The notes under the pieces are model-generated. The model was not told the DNA's origin. It did no database searches and was given only the letters and a program-made list of their open reading frames with translations. Below are positions 53,638 through 61,796 of a stretch of 64,000 bases of DNA, piece by piece (positions within the stretch are counted from its first letter, which is position 1; every line of letters starts with the position of its first letter). Origin of the DNA: Duganella margarita (GTDB lineage Bacteria > Pseudomonadota > Gammaproteobacteria > Burkholderiales > Burkholderiaceae_D); the NCBI RefSeq assembly GCF_009857535.1, contig NZ_WWCS01000005.1, forward strand, positions 186,001 through 250,000, in the 5' to 3' direction. The translations under genes and the position numbers were made by a program.

Positions 53638-55890
53638 CTAGCGCCAGCTGCGGATCACGTCCAGCACATGTTGCGGCGTGATGGCGCGCATGCAGCTGCA
53701 CTGGGCCGGGTCGGCGCACTGGCCGCAGCCCTGCTCGGCCGCCAGGTTGGTGGCGCGCGGTCCCAGCGCGGCCCAGCGCACCGGGTCGATCGGCTTGATC
53801 GGCGGGAACAGGCCGACCACCGGCCGCCCCAGCGCCGCCGCCAGGTGCAGCGGGCCGGTGCCGCTGGCCACCAGGCCGTCGCAGCCACCGATCAGCGCGG
53901 TAAAGCCGGCCAGGTCCAGCTTGCCGCACAGGTTTTCCACATTCGGCAGCGCCAGCAGTTCCGGCGCCTGCTCGGCCAGCAGCTGGCCTTCGGCCGGGCT
54001 GCCGGTCACCAGCACCCGCACCTGCGGGTCGTCGCCCAGCATGCGCGCCAGCGTGGTGAAATGCTCCAGCGGCCATTCGCGGCCGTTGCCGTTCGACTTC
54101 GGATGCAGGATCAGCTTGATGCCGGGGCCGGCCAGCACGGCGTCGGCGTCGCGGTGGCGCGACGGCGTCAGGCCGTACAGTTTCCACACGTCCTCGCGCG
54201 GCGGCACATAGTCGATGCCCAGCGGCAGCAGCAGCTTGAAGCTCAGCTGGGCCTCGTGCAGGCGCGCGCCCAGCGGCCCGGTCATGTTGACCAGGCGGTT
54301 GCAGGTGAGCCAGTGATAGACCCGGCGCGTGCTGCCGACCCGGCGGCCGATGCCGGCGCGGCGCGCGGCGTAGGCCAGCTCGCGCCGCGGGTAGGTAAAC
54401 AGCACGGTGTCGCAGCCGGTCTGCCTGAGGCTCTTGGCGACGTCGCGCCCCAGCTCCTCGACCGTCAGCACGCGGTCCACATGGCGGCAGTGCGCCACCA
54501 CGGCGGCCGCGTACAGGCGGCACAGGAAAACGATCTCGGCCTGCGGATACAGCTGCTTCAGGTAGCCGGCCAGCGGCAGCGTCAGCACCACGTCGCCGAT
54601 GTTGTCGGTGCGGGTGATGAGGATGCGGCGCGGCGTCGGCGCGCTGTAGCGCACCGCCAGGCACATGCCGATCAGACTGCACAACATCATGACGTAGAAC
54701 ACCTTCGGCATCATCAGCCAGAACATCACGTCGGTCAGCCCGAAGCCGACGAAGGCGGCCACCAGCACCACCCCGGCCAGCGCCAGGCTGTGCTGGCCAA
54801 GGTCGGGACGGCGCAGCTCGCCCATGAAGTAGCGCAGCGGCGCGATGTACATCATCAGCAGCAGCCCGGCGTCGAGCAGGCCGCCGGTGGACAGGCAGAA
54901 CAGCAAGTCGTTCTGGCTGTTGACGTAGGCCATCGGTGGCAGCGGCTGCAGGCGGCCGGCCGCCGCCAGCGCCGCCAGCGCGGCGTCGAAGTTGTCGCGG
55001 CCGACGCCCAGCCACGGATGGTCGGCGAACATCATCAGCGAGGCGCGGCCCAGCTCCAGCCGCACGCCGACCGAGTTCGAGACGTCGCCGGCGGTGAAGT
55101 ACTGCTGCGCTTCGTGCAGCACCAGGCCGACGCGCTGCGCCATGCCGGTGGCGGGCAGCGCGAACGCCAGCGCCAGCAGGCCCAGCGTGACGGCGCACAT
55201 GCGCAACAGGCGCCAGCCGTACAGGCGGCGGCCATAGGTCAGCAGCGGGATCGCCACCAGCGGCAGCGCCAGCCAGCCGCCGCGCGAGGCCGACAGCACC
55301 GAGGCCAGCATGCCGCCCAGCAGCGCGGCGGCCGGCAGCCAGTCGACCCGCTGCAGGCGCGGGTCGCGGAAGGCCGCCAGGCCGCAGGCCGCCATCAGGC
55401 CCGACACCAGCGCCAGGTCGCCGAAGGTGACAGCGTGATGAGTAAAGCCGAGCGCGCGCTCCTCGGCGCCGCTGAACACCTGCCAGGCCGCCATGGCGGC
55501 CGCCAGCAGCGTGGTGACGCACAGCCCGAGCCAGAAGTAGCGGATGCGCGGGCGCAGGGTGTACATCACGCCGATGCAGCTAAGGCCGATCAGCAGGCGC
55601 GCCGGGCCGTCGAGCATGCGCAGCGGCTGGTGGTCGGCCAGCATGCGCACCCAGGACACCAGGAAGTAAAACAGGAACGCCAGCGTCACGCCCGACAATT
55701 CGCCCCAGTGCTGCAGGTAGCTGCGGCTCACCGGGCGCAGGTGGCGCAGGAAAATCAGCAGGATCACCGCCTGCACCAGGCCCAGCCCGTCTTTGCTGGT
55801 CAGCGCCAGCGCCGGCAGCGCGAACAGCAGGAAGGACGAAGAGGGGCTGCCGCTTTCAATCAGTAGCGGCGCGTTACTGGCGTTGGTCAT
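53638..55890 (-). CDS. O-antigen ligase-heptosyltransferase (GT9) fusion protein
   Basis: 750 residues from the ATG at 55890. Residues 1-~410 are an O-antigen ligase/polymerase-type membrane protein: about eleven helices with a large periplasmic loop (SVGVRLELGRASLMMFADHPWLGVGRDNF region). Residues ~415-750 are a GT9 heptosyltransferase-like domain (RRILITRTDNIGDVVLTLPL, KSNGNGREWPLEHF, GLVASGTGPLHLAAALGRPVVGLFPP) ending in a CGQC...CSC cluster. The two halves equal, in order and size, the separate genes at 56829 and 58058. The upstream ORF extension to 56091 overlaps the GT2 gene and is not used. One chain would carry periplasmic and cytoplasmic LPS activities. Confidence 0.88.
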   Translation of the reverse strand: MTNASNAPLLIESGSPSSSFLLFALPALALTSKDGLGLVQAVILLIFLRHLRPVSRSYLQHWGELSGVTLAFLFYFLVSWVRMLADHQPLRMLDGPARLLIGLSCIGVMYTLRPRIRYFWLGLCVTTLLAAAMAAWQVFSGAEERALGFTHHAVTFGDLALVSGLMAACGLAAFRDPRLQRVDWLPAAALLGGMLASVLSASRGGWLALPLVAIPLLTYGRRLYGWRLLRMCAVTLGLLALAFALPATGMAQRVGLVLHEAQQYFTAGDVSNSVGVRLELGRASLMMFADHPWLGVGRDNFDAALAALAAAGRLQPLPPMAYVNSQNDLLFCLSTGGLLDAGLLLMMYIAPLRYFMGELRRPDLGQHSLALAGVVLVAAFVGFGLTDVMFWLMMPKVFYVMMLCSLIGMCLAVRYSAPTPRRILITRTDNIGDVVLTLPLAGYLKQLYPQAEIVFLCRLYAAAVVAHCRHVDRVLTVEELGRDVAKSLRQTGCDTVLFTYPRRELAYAARRAGIGRRVGSTRRVYHWLTCNRLVNMTGPLGARLHEAQLSFKLLLPLGIDYVPPREDVWKLYGLTPSRHRDADAVLAGPGIKLILHPKSNGNGREWPLEHFTTLARMLGDDPQVRVLVTGSPAEGQLLAEQAPELLALPNVENLCGKLDLAGFTALIGGCDGLVASGTGPLHLAAALGRPVVGLFPPIKPIDPVRWAALGPRATNLAAEQGCGQCADPAQCSCMRAITPQHVLDVIRSWR

Positions 55891-55963
55891 TGGTGCGTCA
55901 GTCGGCAAGAGGGGGGTAAGGAAAATGCAAGTATAACAGTGGCGAAGGCGGCCGCGGCCGGGC

Positions 55964-56776
55964 TCATGCCCGCAGCCCCTTGGTGGCCTGCACGGTGCGC
56001 GCGCGTGCGCGCTGCATGACGGTGGCGCGGTTGCTGTCGACGTGGTCGCGCACGTTTTCGCGGTGCCACAGGTGGAACACCTCGGTGGCATAGGCGCCGT
56101 CCTTGCGCATCACGCCGGCGTTGAACAGGCGCAGCACCAGGTCGGAGTCCTCGTAACCCCAGCCGAGAAAGGTTTCATCAAAACCGTTGACGATGTCCAG
56201 GTCGCTGCGCCACACTGCCAGGTTGCAGCTTTTGATGCGGCGCCAGGTGAAGCGCCGGCTGGTGCGGCCGATGTCGGGCAAGGTCAGCAGCAAAGGCAGC
56301 ACTTTGTTGAGCGCGCCGCTGCGGCGCCACGCCAGCTTGTCGCCGGTGCTCAGCACGCCCAGGTCGAGATGCTGGTCCAGTACGCGGCGGGTCGCGCTTT
56401 CATCGACCAGGATGCGGCTGCCCTGCACCAGATAGCCGGGCTGGGCCAGTTTGCGGTGCTGGCTGATAAAATTGCGCTGCGGCACGCAGTCGCCGTCGAG
56501 GAAGATGATGTACTCTCCCTTGGCGTCGAGTGTGCCGAGATTGCGCGCGCGGGCGGCGCGGAAGCCCTGGTCTTCTTGCCACACATGGCGCACCGGCACC
56601 GGCGAGCGCGCTTGCAGCGCCGCCACCGCTTGTTGCGTGTTGTGGCCCGAGCCGTCATCAGCGATAATGATTTCAAACCCCGTGTCGTCCTGGGCAAAAC
56701 ACGCTTCTACCACGGCGGTCAGCGCATCTGGGCGGTTGTAGGTGGTGACAACAATGGAAATAAGCACGGGTGACAT
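55964..56776 (-). CDS. Glycosyltransferase family 2 with C-terminal GT7C-like domain
   Basis: 270 residues from the ATG at 56776, the first position that gives the canonical ISIVVTTYNRPDAL start; a much longer ORF upstream overlaps waaL on the other strand and is a shadow. DXD equivalents: IIADDGSG and FLDGDCVPQ. The C-terminal NLAVWRSDLDIVNGFDETFLGWGYEDSDLVLRL region (~185-220) is the Glyco_transf_7C block found in galactosyl- and mannosyl-type enzymes. It probably adds a core-LPS sugar. It lies 73 bases upstream of the ligase-GT9 fusion in the same direction and diverges from the separate ligase gene with only 52 bases between starts. Confidence 0.88.
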   Translation of the reverse strand: MSPVLISIVVTTYNRPDALTAVVEACFAQDDTGFEIIIADDGSGHNTQQAVAALQARSPVPVRHVWQEDQGFRAARARNLGTLDAKGEYIIFLDGDCVPQRNFISQHRKLAQPGYLVQGSRILVDESATRRVLDQHLDLGVLSTGDKLAWRRSGALNKVLPLLLTLPDIGRTSRRFTWRRIKSCNLAVWRSDLDIVNGFDETFLGWGYEDSDLVLRLFNAGVMRKDGAYATEVFHLWHRENVRDHVDSNRATVMQRARARTVQATKGLRA

Positions 56777-56828
56777 GGTGGGCAACTTGCTGTAGCGGAT
56801 TGCTTTTTTGCAATAATCGATAATTTGA

Positions 56829-58061
56829 ATGAATAATACCTCAGCCCAGTCCCGCGCCAGCACTGTCTTTATCCACAGCCTGATTTTTCTGTTTCCGTTC
56901 CTGCTGCTGATTACCCGCTTCGGTGTCGGCCTGTGCAGCTTCGCCTTCCTGATTGCGGCCATCGTGTATCGGCGCGAAGGCTGGCCGGCGCTGGTGCGCC
57001 ATCTTACTGAGATTCGCGGGGTATTGATAGCCTTTGGCGCGCTATTGCTGCTGGCGATATTGTGGAGCCTGCTGAGCGGCGATGGCCGCCTGCGCGACCT
57101 GGAAAAACCGTTCCGCATGCTGGCTGCCAGCACCGTCATGCTGACCATGCTGGCCTGCCGTCCCAGCCGCAAGGCGCTGTGGTGGGGCCTGATCGCCGGC
57201 GCCATGGCCGGCGCCGTGTTCATTGCCTACCAGCGCTGGTTCATGGGCATCGACCGTCCGGGCGGCCTGATTAATTCGATCACGTTTGGCGACATCATGC
57301 TGTGCATGGGCCTGATGTGCCTGGCCGGCACGCTGGACTTCGCCGGCCGCAGCGCCATCTGGCCCGGCCTCGGCGCGCTGGCCGGCCTGGTCGGCTCGGT
57401 GGCGACCGGCACGCGCGGCGGCTGGATCGCCATTGTCCTGGCGGCATTGTTGTTAGGACGCTACGGTCACGTGTTGCGCGGCCGCTGGCGCAAGCTGCTG
57501 GCGCTGCTGGCGCTGGTGTTATTGGTCAGCACGTATTTCATTCCGCAGACCGGCACCCGCGAACGCATCGACCAGGGCATCAACGATGTGCACCAGTATT
57601 TCAATGGCGGCGAGACCTTTACCAACATCGGCATCCGCTTCGAGCTGTGGCGCAGCGCGCTGCAACTGATCGAGCGCCGCCCGCTGCTGGGCGCCAGCAT
57701 TCCCACCGCCAGACGAGAGATGGAAGAACTGGTGGCCCAGCACCGCGCCCATCCTTACGTGCTGGAGTTTGAACACTTCCACAACGATATCCTGCAGGCG
57801 CTGGTGTTCGGCGGCGTGGTCGGCCTGCTGGTCTGGGGTTCCACGCTGGTGGCGCCGTTCGTTTTCTTCCTGCGCCAGATGCAGCGCGGCGGCGGCGCCC
57901 GCAACGCGCCGGCGCTGGCCGGCATGCTGCTGGTGCTGAGCTATTTCAGCTTCGGCCTGACCGAAGTGATTTTCTGGTCGGTGCGCAGCTGCATGTTCTA
58001 TTCCATGATGCTGTTCCTGCTGGCCGGCCTGTGCCTGAACGCCAAAGAGGAAGCACCGTGA
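56829..58061 (+). CDS. O-antigen ligase/polymerase family membrane protein
   Basis: 410 residues, about eleven helices, with the large periplasmic loop near residues 245-320 (NIGIRFELWRSALQLIERRPLLGAS, FEHFHNDILQ) that carries the catalytic-type Arg/His residues of WaaL-like ligases. It would attach polymer to lipid A-core in the periplasm. Start ATG at 56829 lacks a strong ribosome-binding site. Its TGA overlaps the GTG start of the heptosyltransferase gene (GTGA). It is a clear counterpart of the N-terminal half of the fusion protein at 53638-55890, down to the GV/GI-R-ELGR/ELWR loop motif. Confidence 0.9.
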   Translation: MNNTSAQSRASTVFIHSLIFLFPFLLLITRFGVGLCSFAFLIAAIVYRREGWPALVRHLTEIRGVLIAFGALLLLAILWSLLSGDGRLRDLEKPFRMLAASTVMLTMLACRPSRKALWWGLIAGAMAGAVFIAYQRWFMGIDRPGGLINSITFGDIMLCMGLMCLAGTLDFAGRSAIWPGLGALAGLVGSVATGTRGGWIAIVLAALLLGRYGHVLRGRWRKLLALLALVLLVSTYFIPQTGTRERIDQGINDVHQYFNGGETFTNIGIRFELWRSALQLIERRPLLGASIPTARREMEELVAQHRAHPYVLEFEHFHNDILQALVFGGVVGLLVWGSTLVAPFVFFLRQMQRGGGARNAPALAGMLLVLSYFSFGLTEVIFWSVRSCMFYSMMLFLLAGLCLNAKEEAP

Positions 58062-59101
58062 GCCAGCCGCGCACCCTGATCATTTCGCCCAACTGGATCG
58101 GCGATGCGGTCATGGCGCAGCCGCTGCTGCAACTGCTGCGCGCCGCCCACCCGGAACGGCCGATTGACGTGCTGGCGCCACCGGCGGTGTCGCCGGTATG
58201 GCGCCAGGCGGCCGAGGTGGACGAGGTGCTGGAAACGCCGTTCCGCCACGGCGCCTTGCAGCTCAGGCAGCGCTGGCAGTTTGCCCGCCTGCTGCGCAAG
58301 CGCGGTTACGTCGATGCCTACATCCTGCCCAACACCATCAAGTACGCATTGATCCCGTGGCTGGCCGGGATTAAAAAACGCGTCGGCTACAAGGGCGAGA
58401 GCCGCTACGGCATGATCAACGTCATGCACCACGACGAGGTGCCGCAGCGGCCGATGGTGCCGTTCTATGCCGCGCTGGCCAGGCCGCCGGTGACGGTGCA
58501 GGGCCCCGGCCTGCGCGCCGCCTTGCCGCGTCCGCGCCTGGTCTCCAGTGACGCGCAAATCGCCGCCGTGTGCCAGCGGCTCGGCATCGATCCGGCGCGG
58601 CCGCTGGTGGCGCTGGCGCCCGGCGCGGAATTCGGCGCCGCCAAGCGCTGGCCGGCGCAGCATTTCGCCGGCCTCGCCAAGGCGGTGCTGGCACGCGAGC
58701 CGTCGACCCAGATCGCCTTGCTTGGTTCACCCAAGGACCACGCGGCCTGCGCCGAGGTGGCGGCGGGCCTGCCGGACGGCGCGGCGGTATTCAACCTGGC
58801 CGGCGCCACCAGCCTGGCGGAGGCGATTGCGCTGATCGCGCGCGCCGCCGCCGTGGTGGCCAACGATTCCGGCTTGCTGCACATCGCCTCGGCGCTGAAC
58901 CGGCCGGTGCTGGCGCTGTACGGCCCGACCGACCCCGATCACGCGCCGCCGTTTTCGGACCTGGCGGCGTCGATTTCGCTGCGGCTCGATTGCTCGCCGT
59001 GCAAGCAGCGCGAATGCCCGCTCGGCCATCACGACTGCATGGTCAAGCTGACGCCGGATCTGGCCTGGCAGCGCCTGCAGCCGATGCTGGCGGCGAGCTA
59101 A
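58058..59101 (+). CDS. waaF: Lipopolysaccharide heptosyltransferase II
   Basis: 347 residues from a GTG at 58058 (GTGAGCCAG), preceded by AAAGAGGAAG and overlapping the previous stop; the ORF's earlier codons are inside the ligase gene. TLIISPNWIGDAVMAQPLLQ at the N-terminus, APGAEFGAAKRWP in the middle and VVANDSGLLHIASALNRPVLALYGPT (~265-290) are WaaF hallmarks. It ends with CSPCKQRECPLGHHDCM, a Cys/His cluster typical of the enzyme. It transfers the second L-glycero-D-manno-heptose to the inner core in the cytoplasm. It forms an operon with the ligase gene. Confidence 0.93.
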   Translation: MSQPRTLIISPNWIGDAVMAQPLLQLLRAAHPERPIDVLAPPAVSPVWRQAAEVDEVLETPFRHGALQLRQRWQFARLLRKRGYVDAYILPNTIKYALIPWLAGIKKRVGYKGESRYGMINVMHHDEVPQRPMVPFYAALARPPVTVQGPGLRAALPRPRLVSSDAQIAAVCQRLGIDPARPLVALAPGAEFGAAKRWPAQHFAGLAKAVLAREPSTQIALLGSPKDHAACAEVAAGLPDGAAVFNLAGATSLAEAIALIARAAAVVANDSGLLHIASALNRPVLALYGPTDPDHAPPFSDLAASISLRLDCSPCKQRECPLGHHDCMVKLTPDLAWQRLQPMLAAS

Positions 59102-59165
59102 GCCGCGCAACATGACCGGCGGAATTACTGTATAAAGCGGTAAGCACAACGCCGGTTGCCAGCTT

Positions 59166-60689
59166 ATGTTCAAGCGTCTTTCCATCACTTTCTGGGCCAC
59201 CGTGTTTGTCACGGTGGTGTGCCTGTCGCTGGTCGGCGTCGATGTCTGGCGCAGCCTCAACGCCCGCAGCGCACAGCTGCTGGAAAAAGAACGGCAGGGC
59301 GCCAACCTGGCGCGCGCCATGGCGCAGCAGGCCGACGACACCATCAAGGCGGCCGACATCGCGCTGGCCGATATGGTCGAACGCATCGAGTCGGACGGCC
59401 AGGCGGCGCCCGCGCTGGCGCGGGTGCAGCGGCAGATGCAGGCGCAGGTGGCCAATCTGCCGCAGCTGGTGGGACTGTTTGTCTACGACGACAGCGGCCG
59501 CTGGATCGTCAACTCGCGCGGCGTGCTGAGCCAGGCCTACAACAATGCCGACCGCGAATATTTCATCTATCACCGCACCCACACGGAACGCGGCCCGCAT
59601 GTCGGCCGGCCGGTGATCAGCCGCTCCAGCGGCAAGTGGATCCTGCCGGTGTCGCGCCGCCTGAACCGGGCGGACGGCAGCTTCGGCGGCGTGGTGCTGG
59701 CCACGCTGGACATCGAATACTTCCGCCGCTTCTACGAAAGCTTCGACCTCGGCGCGCGCGGCGCGGTGGCGCTGCTGTCCAACGACGGCACGCTGCTGCT
59801 GCGCCAGCCGTTCGACAGCGGCCGGGTCGGCAGCAGCATGCGCGACAGCGAATTGTTCCGCCACTATGCGGCGGCGTCCGGCGCGGCGCGCACCGGCAGC
59901 GCCTTCTTCCGTTCCTTCCACGATGACGAGGTGCGGCTCAACAGCTTCCGGCCGCTGGCGCACTATCCGCTGTTTGTCACGGCCGCCCTGTCGCGCGAGG
60001 AGATGCTGGAGAACTGGCGGCGCGATACGTTCACGCGGTCGATCGGGGTGGTGGTGCTGGCCGCGCTGCTGGGCTTTTTCGGCAAGCGGCTGGTGGACCA
60101 GATCAAGCTGCGCGCGCAGGCCGAGGCCGAGCTGCGCCAGGCGCGCGATGCGCTCGAGAGCGCCAACCGCACGCTGGAACGGCAGGCCATGTCGGACGGG
60201 CTGACCGGGCTGGCCAACCGGCGCCAGTTCGATGTCACGCTGGGCAATGAATTCAGCCGGGCGATGCGGCATGCCGATACGCTGGCGTTCATCATGATCG
60301 ATGTCGATTACTTCAAGCAGTACAACGATCTGTACGGCCACAGTGCCGGCGACGAGGTGCTGCGCGCCGTGAGCAAGCTGATTCGCGCGCTGACGCCCAA
60401 GCGGCCCGGCGACCTGACGGCGCGCTATGGCGGCGAGGAGGTCGGCATCCTGTTGCCGCATACCGATCTGGCCGGCGCGCAGGCGGTGGCCGAACGCATC
60501 CGCGCGGCGGTGCAGGATTTGCAGATGGCGCACCACGGCAGTCCGTTCGGCGTGGTGACGCTGAGCGCCGGCGTGGCCACCCTCGCGCCGCAGCGCGGCG
60601 TGCATGTGGCCGGCATGCTGGTGGAGGCGGCCGACAAGGCGCTGTACGTGGCCAAGTCGGCCGGGCGCAACCAGGTCAGTCGGGCCTGA
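59166..60689 (+). CDS. Cache-domain diguanylate cyclase with GGEEV active-site variant
   Basis: 507 residues. TM1 (~9-28), a periplasmic dCACHE-like sensor (~35-280, with LVGLFVYDDSGRWIVNSRG and GKWILPVSRRL), TM2 (~288-310), a short coiled coil and GGDEF (~340-505). The signature is GGEEV at 422-426, where Val replaces the usual Phe, and the RxxD I-site (RPGD) sits five residues before it. Substrate-binding residues otherwise look normal (DVDYFKQYNDLYGHSAGDEVL), so it may still be active. The ATG at 59166 gives a good N-terminal anchor. It is 64 bases after waaF and is followed by a REP-like palindrome. Confidence 0.9.
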   Translation: MFKRLSITFWATVFVTVVCLSLVGVDVWRSLNARSAQLLEKERQGANLARAMAQQADDTIKAADIALADMVERIESDGQAAPALARVQRQMQAQVANLPQLVGLFVYDDSGRWIVNSRGVLSQAYNNADREYFIYHRTHTERGPHVGRPVISRSSGKWILPVSRRLNRADGSFGGVVLATLDIEYFRRFYESFDLGARGAVALLSNDGTLLLRQPFDSGRVGSSMRDSELFRHYAAASGAARTGSAFFRSFHDDEVRLNSFRPLAHYPLFVTAALSREEMLENWRRDTFTRSIGVVVLAALLGFFGKRLVDQIKLRAQAEAELRQARDALESANRTLERQAMSDGLTGLANRRQFDVTLGNEFSRAMRHADTLAFIMIDVDYFKQYNDLYGHSAGDEVLRAVSKLIRALTPKRPGDLTARYGGEEVGILLPHTDLAGAQAVAERIRAAVQDLQMAHHGSPFGVVTLSAGVATLAPQRGVHVAGMLVEAADKALYVAKSAGRNQVSRA

Positions 60690-60690
60690 G

Positions 60691-60772
60691 CGTCGTCCCG
60701 GCGCACGCCGCTACCCATGGAAGCTGCGCATGGCATCCTCAGCATGGGTTACCGCGTGCGCGGCAACGACGG
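60691..60772. repeat. REP-like palindrome, copy B
   Basis: An 82-base imperfect palindrome fits between the stop of the diguanylate cyclase gene (60689) and the stop of the convergent hydrolase gene (60773). The arms begin CGTCGTCCCGGCGCACGCCG and its inverse, with CCCATGG/CATGGG inner arms as in copy A. The location between convergent stops matches copy A exactly, suggesting a transcription-ending role or insertion tolerance. Confidence 0.72.
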
Positions 60773-61545
60773 TTAGCGCTGTTCCAGCCGCAGCAGGGCG
60801 GCGCGCGCCTCTGCCGGCGAGACGAGGTGGGCGCCGTCGAATTCGTGGTAGTGGACCGCGTAGCCTTCCTGCATCAGCCGCTGGGCGATGTCGTGGCCAC
60901 GGTGTACCGGCAGCACCGCATCGTCCCTGCCGTGCACGACGGCCACGCGCGGCTGTCCTTCGCGCCGCAACGGCGCCATGTAGCCGGGCGAGAACGCCAG
61001 CACGTCGCGGAACAGGTGGCCGTTCATCAGGCCCACCGACAGCGCGTACGAGGCGCCGTCGGAAAAGCCGGCCAGCGCCATCGCCTGTGCGTCCACCTGG
61101 TAGCGCTGCATGGTCCACAGCAGCGCGCGGTCGAGGAAGGCCAGGTCGGCGCCGAAGCCGCCGCGCAGCATGTCCCAGCTGGTCGACAGCGCCTCCGGCA
61201 TCAGCAGCAGCGCGCCGTGGCGCATCGCGTGCGCCAGCGCCAGCTGGTCGCCGCCGCCATGCTGGCCGCCGGCGCCGTGCAGCCAGACCAGCAGGTGCAG
61301 CGGCTGGCCGCCGGCGCCGCTGCCCGAGTCCAGATGCGGCGGCACATGCAGCACCGCCTTGCGGCCGTCACTGAACGCCAGCTGGTGCGTGCCGCAGTCC
61401 AGCGCCGGCTGGCGCTGGTGGGGAATTTGCCGCAGCAGGTCGGGCCGCGCATGCAGGCGGCCGTCGGCGTAGGGTGGGGGCGCCGCTACTGGCGCCGGCG
61501 TGGTCAGAAATCCTCCCCGGTGCGGCCGAAGTCACAGAATCGCAT
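60773..61545 (-). CDS. Alpha/beta hydrolase (carboxylesterase/phospholipase-like), apparent N-terminal frameshift
   Basis: The main reading frame encodes LLVWLHGAGGQHGG (oxyanion-hole region), nucleophile Ser in GFSDGASYA, Asp in HGRDDAVLPV and His in DGAHLVSP: a complete catalytic triad in a serine esterase fold. This frame is open back to about 61530 but has no ATG. A strong start exists at 61545: GGGAGGG, then an ATG reading MRFCDFGRTGEDF and stopping at 61504. Joining the frames at that point (one extra base near 61507) gives a continuous ~250-residue protein. It is either a sequencing/real one-base deletion or a leader peptide with coupled CTG/GTG restart. Product otherwise likely functional. 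Confidence 0.7.
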
Positions 61546-61796
61546 GGTGATACCCTCCCGATGAGCAGGTCAAAGTTGTAGGCTGGCTGCGCGCATGCGA
61601 TTCAGTGTAGCGAAGTTTTCCGGCGCGGCCTATCTGGTTCCGACGATTGCAGCCGGCCGGCACGCCGTGATGCACTGCTGCAACAATATATTATTGCCCC
61701 GGAAATGTTTTCATGGCTTAATGTTCCGTTCCACATGCGCGGACGGCGATCCTGTCCATGCATTCATGTAGTTACATAAATCGGGAGAGAAATACT

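Noticed and set aside
55890..56091. Upstream extension of the ligase-GT9 fusion ORF
   Set aside because: It overlaps the 3' end of the GT2 gene, has Arg/Ala-rich noncoding character and no signal; the ATG at 55890 gives a sensible N-terminus before the first helix.
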